Origin: Candidatus Omnitrophota bacterium
GTDB taxonomy: Bacteria > Omnitrophota > Gorgyraeia > Gygaellales > Profunditerraquicolaceae
Reading direction: 5' to 3'
Assembly (NCBI GenBank): GCA_028712255.1
Contig: JAQTQJ010000015.1
Coordinates: 1-42,401, forward strand
DNA: 42,401 nt
Shown here piece by piece: positions 35,653 through 42,401 of the stretch (position 1 is its first letter; every line of letters starts with the position of its first letter). The notes below the pieces were generated by a model. It was not told where the DNA came from, did not search any database, and saw only the letters and a list, made by a program, of their open reading frames with translations. Position numbers and translations under genes: made by a program.

Positions 35653-36894
35653 CTTTAAAATTCTAGCCGGAACTCCCGCCACAACGGTTCTTTTCGGAAC
35701 ATCCCTAGTAACTATCGAACCAGCTCCGGTAACCGCAAAGTTACCAATCTTTACCGGAGCAACTATCACAGTATCCGAACCAATCTTTACATTATCCTCA
35801 ATAATCGTATAATTTTTCTTTAAGCCATCGAAATTAGCCGTAACCGTGCCTGCTCCGATATTTACATTTGAACCGACACAGCTATCTCCGATATAAGAGA
35901 AATGTTTAACGAGTGTTTTAGTACCGATTTTGGAACGCACCATTTCAATGAAGTTGCCAGCTATAACATCATCTTTAAGCTCGACACCATCACGCAGGTG
36001 CGCAAAAGGGCCTACCGAACAACGTTTTCCAATTTTAACACCACTTTCGATTACTGTAAAGGGATAAATCACCGTATCCATGCCGATTCTAGTGCCAAAA
36101 TTAATAAAGGTGGATGCCGGATCAAGAATAGTTATACCATCTTGCATCAATTTATCGTTAATCGTTTTCTGCATAAAAGAATTAGCCTTAGCCAATTCAG
36201 CGCGGGTATTAATTCCTAATGCCTCATGAGCATCTTCGACTTTAAGACCTTCAACTAAATAATTCTTTTTTGCCAGAATTTCAATTATGTCGGTTAAATA
36301 ATATTCTTTTTTGCGGTTATTTGCGCGAATACTCTTTAAATTATTATCCAACCTATCTTTCTTAAATACCATAATACCGGTATTGATCTCTTCAATATCT
36401 TTCTGCACCTCATCAGCGTCTTTCTCTTCGATTATGCCACAAATACTGGAATATCTATCACGCATAATCCTACCGTAACCAAAAGGCTTATTCAATCGTG
36501 CAGTCAACAGTGTAGCATCGGCATTACTTTCTAAATGATAATCAAGAAGCTTCTTAAGCGTATCCTTCTTTAGAAGAGGATTATCTCCATAAAGGATAAG
36601 CACTGTGCCTTTAAATCCCTTCAAAACTGACAATCCTGTTTTTACCGCATCAGCGGTTCCGATAAGTTTTTTCTGGATAACAATTTTTACGCCTCCAGGT
36701 ATAATTTTACGCACGAGTTCCTGTTTATACCCTAAGACTGCAACTACCTGCTTGGGCTTTAATCCTGCTACCAAATCCAAAACATAACCTAGCATCGGCC
36801 TACCACAAAGCTTATGCAGCACCTTAGGCACCTCAGATCTCATCCGCGTGCTCTTACCCCCCGCCAAAATTATTACCGCAATATCTTTTTTCAT
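35650..36894 (-). CDS. glmU: GlmU: GlcNAc-1-phosphate uridylyltransferase / glucosamine-1-phosphate acetyltransferase
   Basis: A 414-residue protein. The N-terminal nucleotidyltransferase (about 1-225) has LAGGKSTRMRSEVPKVLHKL and LILYGDNPLLK. A hexapeptide beta-helix follows (about 245-414) with SKIGTKTLVKHFSYIGDSCV, whose H matches the catalytic histidine of the acetyltransferase, and VNIGAGTVTANFDG. It makes UDP-GlcNAc, the substrate of LpxA and of peptidoglycan synthesis. It is about 40 residues shorter than the E. coli form and lacks the usual basic C-terminal tail. The VAGVPARILK end resembles other acyltransferases, so the acetyltransferase step is likely but less certain than the uridylyl step. 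Confidence 0.92.
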   Translation of the reverse strand: MKKDIAVIILAGGKSTRMRSEVPKVLHKLCGRPMLGYVLDLVAGLKPKQVVAVLGYKQELVRKIIPGGVKIVIQKKLIGTADAVKTGLSVLKGFKGTVLILYGDNPLLKKDTLKKLLDYHLESNADATLLTARLNKPFGYGRIMRDRYSSICGIIEEKDADEVQKDIEEINTGIMVFKKDRLDNNLKSIRANNRKKEYYLTDIIEILAKKNYLVEGLKVEDAHEALGINTRAELAKANSFMQKTINDKLMQDGITILDPASTFINFGTRIGMDTVIYPFTVIESGVKIGKRCSVGPFAHLRDGVELKDDVIAGNFIEMVRSKIGTKTLVKHFSYIGDSCVGSNVNIGAGTVTANFDGLKKNYTIIEDNVKIGSDTVIVAPVKIGNFAVTGAGSIVTRDVPKRTVVAGVPARILK

Positions 36895-36911
36895 TAATGA
36901 CTTACATCCTG

Positions 36912-36982
36912 TTGCCCGGCAAGGATTCGGACCTTGACAGTCAGACCCAAATTCTGATGTGCTACCATTACACTACCGGGCA
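36912..36982 (-). tRNA. tRNA-Gln(TTG)
   Basis: A 71-nt tRNA with acceptor arms TGCCCGG and CCGGGCA and discriminator A, no encoded CCA. The anticodon stem TCAGA/TCTGA holds loop ATTTGGG, giving anticodon TTG (36948-36950). It lies between glmU and spoVG on the same strand. Confidence 0.93.
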
Positions 36983-36995
36983 GAACTAAAATTAT

Positions 36996-37382
36996 TTATG
37001 CAGTTTTACTCTTCTCTTGCGTATAAGCCTCCAAAACCTTTTTCTGCAAGCTTTCCCTAAATGACTGCGTTATAGGGTGAGCTATATCCTTATGCTCAGT
37101 CTGGCTAGCCGGAATATCCTCAGCGCGTTGCGCGCTAGCTTCAATTGGCAAAGGCGCAGCACACTGATTACAATATTTACTGCGCAATTCATTTTTATAA
37201 GCGCATCTTGGACAAGCTTGCTTTACTTTACGGGAAGGCATGGCGATAAATAAACCAGCGGTTCCTTCGATTACCTTAATATCCCTAACTACAAAAACAT
37301 TATCAAAAGTCACCGTGGCATATGCTTTTAATTTTTTATCCGGAGAATCCTTCAATATCACCCTGACTTCAGTTATCTCCAT
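36996..37382 (-). CDS. SpoVG-family protein with inserted zinc ribbon
   Basis: A 128-residue protein. Residues 1-52 are the SpoVG fold (EITEVRVILKDSPDKKLKAY, then GLFIAMPSRK). Residues 96-118 are its conserved end, KDIAHPITQSFRESLQKKVL. Between them lies a four-cysteine zinc ribbon, C57-x2-C60-x10-C71-x2-C74, and a linker of about 20 residues. In ordinary SpoVG the AMPS and DIAHP segments are only a few residues apart. SpoVG is an RNA/DNA-binding regulator. The ATG at 37382 has AGAGGGTGG just upstream; an in-frame GTG two codons earlier is less likely. The glmU-spoVG-ispE neighbourhood supports the family call. Confidence 0.87.
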   Translation of the reverse strand: MEITEVRVILKDSPDKKLKAYATVTFDNVFVVRDIKVIEGTAGLFIAMPSRKVKQACPRCAYKNELRSKYCNQCAAPLPIEASAQRAEDIPASQTEHKDIAHPITQSFRESLQKKVLEAYTQEKSKTA

Positions 37383-37403
37383 ATCCACCCTCTGCCTTCT
37401 GTT

Positions 37404-37450
37404 CCGTCATCCTGAGTCCGCCAACGTTTCAGTGGCGGGCGAAGGATCTA
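37404..37450. repeat. Dispersed palindrome of the GTCATCCTGAG/GAAGGATCT type
   Basis: ATCCTGAGTCCGCCA and TGGCGGGCGAAGGAT pair imperfectly around ACGTTTCAG. The core CCGCCAACGTTTCAGTGGCG also occurs with one change at 16333-16353. It fills the ispE-spoVG gap. Confidence 0.65.
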
Positions 37451-37476
37451 ATATTTCACATTGTAAATTTTAATAA

Positions 37477-38364
37477 CTAAACCGCCGAACTTACAAAAAC
37501 GGCCCAAGATTTATGTTTTTTGGTCAATTTATCTTTGAAATCCTGAGCTTGTTTACGACCATTGCAAATCGCAAATACTGCTGACCCGCTTCCGGACATC
37601 ATTATTTTTTCTAACCCCATACCGGAAAGCACGTTTTTAACTTGATTAACTACGGGATAAAGAGTGCTAGTAACAATTTCTAAATCATTAATAAGGCATT
37701 TAGGATTAACCCCTTTGCCGCATTTAAGCAACTCAGAAGGTAGTATTTTAACATCACACCGGAACCTTGTCAACCCAGAAAAACTATCAAATTTCTGATA
37801 AATCAAGGGTGTTGAAACCCTGATATTAGGATAAATCAGGACAAGCCAGAGCTTAAGTTTATCCAGAGAGATTAATGGTTTAATCTTGTCTCCCCTGCCG
37901 CTTCCTAAAGCAAACTTTGTATTATAAATAAAAAATGGAACATCACTGCCTAATTTAGCCCCTAAAGTCACTAGTTGTTTTTTAGATAAACCTAAGCACC
38001 AGTATTTGTTTAGCCCTAAAAAGACACTGGCAGCATTAGAAGAACCTCCGCCTAAACCTGCGCCAACTGGTATATGCTTCTGAATATCTATATCTAAGCC
38101 AAAACTTAAACCATACTTCTGCTTTAATAATTCAGCAGCACGCCAACAAAGATTCGTTCTGTCGCAAGGGACATGCCGATTAATACATTTGATCTTAATC
38201 AGGCCATCTTGACGATTTTTAAGTATAATCGTATCTGCTAAATCAACACGGCAAAATAAAGTATTTAGATTATGAAAATTATCCTTGCGTTTGTTCAGAA
38301 TCTGTAGGTAAAGATTGACTTTGGCAAAGGATTTAACGGCTAAGGCAGAGGAAGATTGCTTCAT
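37477..38364 (-). CDS. ispE: 4-diphosphocytidyl-2-C-methyl-D-erythritol kinase
   Basis: A 295-residue GHMP kinase of the MEP isoprenoid pathway. It has SFAKVNLYLQILNKRKDNFH at the N-terminus (catalytic K), the ATP loop PVGAGLGGGSSNAA near 91-104, ASVFLGLNKYW, and the C-terminal MMSGSGSAVFA motif. It shows that isoprenoids come from the MEP route. It lies 15 bp after the transketolase C-half; the MEP pathway begins with pyruvate and glyceraldehyde 3-phosphate, which transketolase can supply, although the pairing may be incidental. Confidence 0.95.
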   Translation of the reverse strand: MKQSSSALAVKSFAKVNLYLQILNKRKDNFHNLNTLFCRVDLADTIILKNRQDGLIKIKCINRHVPCDRTNLCWRAAELLKQKYGLSFGLDIDIQKHIPVGAGLGGGSSNAASVFLGLNKYWCLGLSKKQLVTLGAKLGSDVPFFIYNTKFALGSGRGDKIKPLISLDKLKLWLVLIYPNIRVSTPLIYQKFDSFSGLTRFRCDVKILPSELLKCGKGVNPKCLINDLEIVTSTLYPVVNQVKNVLSGMGLEKIMMSGSGSAVFAICNGRKQAQDFKDKLTKKHKSWAVFVSSAV

Positions 38365-38379
38365 GAAGATATTTTTGAC

Positions 38380-39309
38380 TTAGGAGATATTGGATAAAAC
38401 CGCTTTTTCAATATCTAAACTGCTGAGATTATACTCTTTTAAAAGTTCTTGCGGCTCTCCTGATTGGCCGAAACGATTACGCACGCCTACACGAATCACC
38501 TTCACCGGAGAATTCTCTGCAACTATTTCATCAATACTTGAGGCTAAGCCTCCAATAGTACTATGCTCTTCGCAGACAACAATAAGTTTAGTTTCGCCAG
38601 CAGCCTTAAGGATAATCGCGCTATCCAAGGGCCTAATAGAATGCATATTGATCAGGCGCGCTCTTATTCCCTTCTGCGCCAGATTTTTTATTGCCAAAAG
38701 CGCCTCAGTAACCATTATCCCACAGGCAACGATGGTAACATCATTTCCTTCAGTTATCAACTGAGCCTGGCCTAATTTAAATTCACCTTTATTCTCTAAT
38801 GTTGAAACCTTTGACCTGCCTAAACGAATATAAAATGGCCCGGGGGTCGCCGCAGCTACTCTAACCGCATCTTCTGTTTGTGGTCCGTCGCATGGAACAA
38901 TGATATTCATATTGGGAAGCACGCGCATCAGGGCAATATCCTCCAAAGCCTGGTGGCTAGCACCATCAGGGCCAACAGTAATACCTGCATGCGTAGCTAC
39001 AATCTTAACATTAAAATTATTATAACTTATAGCCAGTCTTACCTGATCCCAGGCGCGGCCTGAAGCAAATACGGCGAAAGTTGAAACAAAAACCGTCTTG
39101 CCACAACTAGCAAGGCCTGCGGACACAGCCATCATATTCTGTTCGGCTACACCAATATTAAAAAATCTATCCGGGAACTGCTTGGCAAAAAGATTGGTAC
39201 GCGTCGAGCTGGACAAATCCGCATCCAAAACAACAATATTTTTATCCGATAAACCCAGCTCTACCAAAGTTTGGCCGTAGACATCCCGTTGATAAAGTTG
39301 CTCTGCCAT
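38380..39309 (-). CDS. Transketolase, C-terminal subunit
   Basis: A 309-residue protein containing the pyrimidine-binding and C-terminal domains of transketolase. VVLDADLSSSTRTNLFAKQF, the NIGVAEQNMMAVSAGLA run with the catalytic glutamate, and HAGITVGPDGASHQALEDI are present. It must pair with the N-half to act in the pentose phosphate pathway. Its start overlaps the N-half stop by one base (TAATG), so the two are made in step. Split transketolases are common in archaea and some bacteria. Confidence 0.92.
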   Translation of the reverse strand: MAEQLYQRDVYGQTLVELGLSDKNIVVLDADLSSSTRTNLFAKQFPDRFFNIGVAEQNMMAVSAGLASCGKTVFVSTFAVFASGRAWDQVRLAISYNNFNVKIVATHAGITVGPDGASHQALEDIALMRVLPNMNIIVPCDGPQTEDAVRVAAATPGPFYIRLGRSKVSTLENKGEFKLGQAQLITEGNDVTIVACGIMVTEALLAIKNLAQKGIRARLINMHSIRPLDSAIILKAAGETKLIVVCEEHSTIGGLASSIDEIVAENSPVKVIRVGVRNRFGQSGEPQELLKEYNLSSLDIEKAVLSNIS

Positions 39310-40130
39310 TAAACTAACTCCTTTAAAGCCCTCTGGGCCTCTTCCTGGGTAGGAGCCTTGCCATGAAAAGCAACCACACCTTCCATAAAAGATACACCTT
39401 TACCCTTAACAGTGCGAGCAATAATTATTGTCGGCTTGTCTTTAATTGTTTTAGCCTGTTCATAAGCATCTAGAATCTGGCGCATATCATGGCCATTAAT
39501 CTCTATTGTGTGCCAGCCAAAAGCCTGCCATTTGGCAACCAAAGGTTCCAGGCCCATTATATCTTCACATCTTCCGTCAATCTGGCAACCATTGGAATCC
39601 AGAATAGCGCATATATTACTGCAGCCAAAATGAGCACTGGCCATAGCTGCTTCCCAAATATTACCTTCCTGCACCTCTCCATCTCCTAATAAAACATAAA
39701 CCCGGGAATCTAATTTATCTATTCTTAACGCCAGGCTCATCCCTAAAGCAATAGAGAGCCCTTGGCCAAGTGAGCCAGATGCCGACTCAACACCTGGAGT
39801 TTTACGATCAGGATGCCCCTGAAGAATTGAACCTAATTGCCTTAAGGTAAATAATTTTTCTTCGGAGAAATAACCGGTTTTTGCCAACACCGCATACCAT
39901 AGCGGGCAACAATGCCCTTTAGACATATGAAAACGATCGCGGTCAGGCCACTGAGGATTATCTGATTTAAAACGTAAAACATTAAAATAAAGGGCAGTAA
40001 TTAAATCCGTAGCCGACAGGCTCCCCCCGGGATGCCCGGAACCGGCGCGAGCCAACATCTGAATAATCAGGCGGCGAATCTCTTTAGCTTTTACTTCCAA
40101 TTCTTCGATGGTCAGTTGATTATTTGCCAT
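39309..40130 (-). CDS. Transketolase, N-terminal subunit
   Basis: A 273-residue thiamine-diphosphate-binding half. It has HPGGSLSATDLITALYFN near 33, SKGHCCPLWYAVL near 70, GSLGQGLSIALGMSL near 119, and the ThDP motif GDGEVQEGNIWEAAMASA near 149. It forms the active enzyme with the C-half. Its start overlaps the end of the TPR gene by 11 bp. Confidence 0.93.
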   Translation of the reverse strand: MANNQLTIEELEVKAKEIRRLIIQMLARAGSGHPGGSLSATDLITALYFNVLRFKSDNPQWPDRDRFHMSKGHCCPLWYAVLAKTGYFSEEKLFTLRQLGSILQGHPDRKTPGVESASGSLGQGLSIALGMSLALRIDKLDSRVYVLLGDGEVQEGNIWEAAMASAHFGCSNICAILDSNGCQIDGRCEDIMGLEPLVAKWQAFGWHTIEINGHDMRQILDAYEQAKTIKDKPTIIIARTVKGKGVSFMEGVVAFHGKAPTQEEAQRALKELV

Positions 40131-41100
40131 TATTGGTTAGCTTAAATAATTTTGTTTTTATCTTTTCCTGTGTGGAATCTAACTTGAGGGATTTCTCCCA
40201 ATTCAATTTTGCGCTTTCCTGGTTGCCCAGTTTTAGAAAAACATCACCTAGGTGATCATAAATTACCGGATCACTCATTAGTGATGCTGCTTTTTCTAAC
40301 TCATTCAATGCTTCTTTAAATCTGCCTTTTTTAAAATAAAACCATCCTAAACTATCAATATAGGCGCCATTGTCCGGCTCAAGAACTAAGGCCTTTTTGA
40401 TCATTTTCCCTGCAGCATCGATATTTTTATCCTGCTCCAGATAAAAATATCCCAGAAAATTCAAAGCCTCCTGATAATCAGGTTTTAATTTTAATGCGGT
40501 TTTTAATTCTTTTTCTACAGAAGAATAATCTTTTAAATCAAAATAAATACTGCCCAAATAAAGATGCGCCTGAGGATCGTCCGCAGATAAACCCGTAATT
40601 ATTTTAAAAATACTTTCTGCTTCTTTTAATTTTCCCTGTTGCAGATAAATCGCCCCTAAACTTTTATAAATTTCAATATTTTTCGGTTCAAGTTTTGAGG
40701 CATTCTTAAGCGCAAGTGTATATTCCTGAGAAGCCAGCTCTACTTGCTTCTGTGCGGCATATACCAATGCTAATATTGCATGCGGTTCCACGGCTTCAGG
40801 AGCAATCCCGATAGCCTGTTTAAGCTGAGAAATTGCCTGTTTGGCATCATCCTTCTTAATAAAAATCGATGCCAGGTTTAGATGCAATAAAGCACTATCC
40901 GGGTCAGTTACCAGGGCTGCCTGATATTCCTGCATCGCCCTATCCAGATCTCCCAGATCTTCGCAATAAACTCCTACGATATAGTGGCTTAAACCTTGGG
41001 CGTCTTCTTTTGTATCCGAGGCCAACGCTAGAGAAACAACCAAGGCCAATGTAAGACAAAGACAGATTACACTGTTAAGGTATTTGAAATTCAATAGCAC
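40120..41100 (-). CDS. Exported TPR-repeat protein
   Basis: A 326-residue protein with an N-terminal signal peptide (hydrophobic run SVICLCLTLALVVSLALA, cleavage near 28). About eight tetratricopeptide repeats (about 40-315) follow, for example LDRAMQEYQAALVTDPDSAL and PQAHLYLGSIYFDLKDYSSV. TPR arrays are protein-docking scaffolds. An envelope location is inferred from the signal. The partner is unknown. It ends inside the transketolase N-half start, so it is probably in the same message. Confidence 0.87.
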   Translation of the reverse strand: MLLNFKYLNSVICLCLTLALVVSLALASDTKEDAQGLSHYIVGVYCEDLGDLDRAMQEYQAALVTDPDSALLHLNLASIFIKKDDAKQAISQLKQAIGIAPEAVEPHAILALVYAAQKQVELASQEYTLALKNASKLEPKNIEIYKSLGAIYLQQGKLKEAESIFKIITGLSADDPQAHLYLGSIYFDLKDYSSVEKELKTALKLKPDYQEALNFLGYFYLEQDKNIDAAGKMIKKALVLEPDNGAYIDSLGWFYFKKGRFKEALNELEKAASLMSDPVIYDHLGDVFLKLGNQESAKLNWEKSLKLDSTQEKIKTKLFKLTNNGK

Positions 41101-41114
41101 CCTTCTAAAAAGAC

Positions 41115-41225
41115 TTAACCTTTACCGCCCCAAGCTCTCTTCTTCAAGTGACGAAGACGACGGCGTAATTTCTTACGCTTATGGGTTTTAATCTTCTGTC
41201 TTTTTCTTTTCTTTCCGCAAGGCAT
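41115..41225 (-). CDS. AURKAIP1/COX24-domain small ribosomal-type protein (mS38/bS22-like)
   Basis: A 36-residue, highly basic protein, MPCGKKRKRQKIKTHKRKKL followed by RRRLRHLKKRAWGGKG. The pattern GKKRKR..K..THKRKK(L/R)R is that of the AURKAIP1/COX24 family, whose members include mitochondrial mS38 and mycobacterial bS22, both small-subunit ribosomal proteins. GGAGAG lies eight bases before the ATG. It lies between the TPR gene and hisG on the same strand. Its size makes it easy to miss, but the sequence pattern is distinctive. Confidence 0.82.
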   Translation of the reverse strand: MPCGKKRKRQKIKTHKRKKLRRRLRHLKKRAWGGKG

Positions 41226-41237
41226 AACTACTCTCCT

Positions 41238-41267
41238 TTAGTCATTCCCGCGAAAGCGGGAATCCAC
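41238..41267. repeat. Dispersed palindrome GTCATTCCCGCGAAAGCGGG, copy 2
   Basis: It is identical over 30 bases to 34541-34570, with hairpin ATTCCCGC/GCGGGAAT and loop GAAA. It lies directly upstream of the small ribosomal-type protein gene. Confidence 0.75.
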
Positions 41268-41276
41268 AACAAGTGT

Positions 41277-41310
41277 CATTGCGAGTCCGCCGAAGGCGGA
41301 CGAAGCAATC
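41277..41310. repeat. Dispersed palindrome of the CATTGCGAG/GAAGCAATC type
   Basis: GTCCGCC and GGCGGAC pair around GAA, with outer ATTGCGA/GAAGCAAT pairing imperfectly. It belongs to the same group as 22616-22721 and 37404-37450. It ends at the hisG stop codon. Confidence 0.65.
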
Positions 41311-42194
41311 TAATAAATCACTTTATTCAACGGATACTCAATAATCCCGCAAGCGCCTGCTGCCTTTAACTCGGGAATGAGCACCCGCACAATTTTCTCA
41401 TCAATAATTGTCTCGATGGCAAACCATCCGTCATCGCTTAAGCCGGAAATTGTGGGATTCTTTAATGCAGGAAGTTTGGCAATGACTTTTTTAAGATTTT
41501 CTTTTTTTACGTTCATCTTCAAGCCGACTTTATCTTCGGCGGCAATTGCCCCCCTTAAAAGAAGAGCAATCTGCTCCATTTTGGCTTTTTTCCAGCTGTC
41601 TTTGTATGCGTCTTTATTAGCGATGAACTGAGTAGTGGATTCGCAAAGAGTGGCAATCTCAACCAGCTTATTGGCCCGTAGTGAACTCCCGGTTTCTGTT
41701 AATTCAACAATAGCATCAACCAAGCCGCCGCTAACCTTAACCTCCGTTGCCCCCCAGGAAAACTCTACCTCCACCTTAACTTTATTTTTCTGAAAATAAT
41801 CTTTTGTCACATTGACCAATTCGGTAGCTACCCGCTTACCGTTTAAGTCTTTAACATTTTTTAAGCCGGAATCCTGCGGCACAGCCAAAACCCATCTTAC
41901 CTTACTCAGGCTTTGCTTGGCATAAGTCAAATCTGTAACCCTGACGATATCGGATTTATTCTCCAGGATCCAATCATTACCGGTAATCCCACAATCAAGC
42001 GCACCGTCCTGGACATAACGCGACATCTCCTGAGCCCGCAACAAGGTTGCCTGAATCTCGCTGTCATCCACCGACGGAAAATAAGAACGCGAACTGGACA
42101 GGTTCACATTAAATCCAGCCTTTTTTAACATCTTAAAGGTAGATTCTTGGAGGCTCCCCTTTGGTAATCCTAATTTTAAAACTTTATCTTTCAT
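41310..42194 (-). CDS. hisG: ATP phosphoribosyltransferase, long form
   Basis: A 294-residue HisG that joins ATP and PRPP in the first step of histidine synthesis. It begins [19 protein letters not shown], has [16 protein letters not shown] near 64 and the PRPP loop region [19 protein letters not shown] near 160. The C-terminal about 80 residues form the regulatory domain of the long form, so HisZ is not needed. GAGGAAAA lies before the ATG. No other his genes are in the window. Confidence 0.96.
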   Translation of the reverse strand: MKDKVLKLGLPKGSLQESTFKMLKKAGFNVNLSSSRSYFPSVDDSEIQATLLRAQEMSRYVQDGALDCGITGNDWILENKSDIVRVTDLTYAKQSLSKVRWVLAVPQDSGLKNVKDLNGKRVATELVNVTKDYFQKNKVKVEVEFSWGATEVKVSGGLVDAIVELTETGSSLRANKLVEIATLCESTTQFIANKDAYKDSWKKAKMEQIALLLRGAIAAEDKVGLKMNVKKENLKKVIAKLPALKNPTISGLSDDGWFAIETIIDEKIVRVLIPELKAAGACGIIEYPLNKVIY

Positions 42195-42280
42195 CGTAAT
42201 TTTCCTCTTTAATTAAATAATAGCGGAATTTATTATAACGGGATTAATATATATTGTAAAGCAAAATAATAAAGGTGCAT

Positions 42281-42330
42281 TAGCAAGATTAAAATGTCCT
42301 ATTTCTAGCAACTTTAAAATGTCCTATTTT
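42281..42330. repeat. 25-bp tandem repeat, possible insertion-element end
   Basis: Two units (42281-42305 and 42306-42330) share TAGCAA and TTAAAATGTCCTATTT and differ at about three positions. Paired short repeats like this occur at the ends of some insertion elements, such as the IS21 family. Any element would extend beyond the right edge. The rest of the 42195-42401 stretch has no gene that I can support. Confidence 0.4.
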
Positions 42331-42401
42331 AAGGTTTTTAAAGAACGCCGGCCAATGCTTCTTCCGGGGCCTTCGTAGGATTCGACCCCACAAGCCTAAA
42401 A

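Noticed and set aside
42340-42401. Minus-strand partial frame ending GSNPTKAPEEALAGVL
   Set aside because: It is too short and reads like an antisense tRNA or repeat peptide; no family is recognisable.
1-42401. CRISPR array, rRNA operon or prophage structural genes
   Set aside because: No regularly spaced direct repeats, no rRNA sequence and no capsid, tail or terminase genes were seen.

Overview
The window reads as a chromosomal segment of a Gram-negative bacterium that is not a proteobacterium, most plausibly a member of candidate phylum Omnitrophota. This placement is inferred from gene content, not from a marker tree. The supporting features are an outer-membrane and lipid A block with a fused LpxC-FabZ and LpxI instead of LpxH, BamA and Skp/OmpH, a GldG-type fused ABC permease with a DUF4340 partner, a short free-standing glycogen-binding (CBM48/AMPK-type) protein, and a SpoVG carrying a zinc ribbon. 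Almost everything from about 8.5 kb to the right end lies on the minus strand in tightly packed, often overlapping genes.

Left part (1-7.3 kb), accessory: an AT-rich island. A partial unknown gene at the edge follows a 1577-residue DUF4011/SF1 helicase fused to a Vsr/MTES_1575-type nuclease and a DUF3320 tail. The helicase gene sits directly downstream of a 67-residue XRE repressor-like gene. Divergent from these, a consensus promoter overlapped by a perfect 10-bp-arm palindrome drives a 60-residue unknown protein, whose gene overlaps a large serine recombinase gene by ATGA. The recombinase reading frame runs straight into a tRNA-Ser. The layout resembles a self-regulated mobile defence island beside a tRNA gene.

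7.2-16.3 kb: three tRNA-Ser genes (GGA, CGA, TGA) with a free-standing LAGLIDADG endonuclease wedged between two of them, a membrane protein, and seryl-tRNA synthetase. A two-component cassette follows: a giant CheB-CheR-PAS-histidine kinase with a likely one-base frameshift in its ATPase domain, and a CheY-like regulator. RtcB (RNA ligase) remnants flank the cassette on both sides, and the right-hand one is fused to the start of archease. tRNA-Lys follows.

16.3-23.1 kb: a glycine-zipper lipoprotein, a three-gene ABC/GldG/DUF4340 operon behind a near-consensus promoter, tRNA-Arg, a radical SAM protein and the glycogen-binding protein. Two copies of a roughly 130-bp repeat ending in a tRNA-like 3' end lie here.

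23.1-42.2 kb, core: lpxI-lpxA-lpxC/fabZ-lpxD-ompH-bamA (lipid A and outer-membrane assembly), dnaB-rplI-rpsR-ssb-rpsF (replication and ribosome, with a probable S6:S18 leader), pth-rplY-prs-glmU-tRNA-Gln-spoVG-ispE (the order familiar from Firmicutes and others), a split transketolase, a TPR protein, a 36-residue mS38/bS22-like protein and hisG. Many intergenic gaps of this block hold long perfect hairpins of REP-like families with recurring cores such as GGGACCGTTTCTATTTT and GGGACGGTT. No associated transposase is present in the window.
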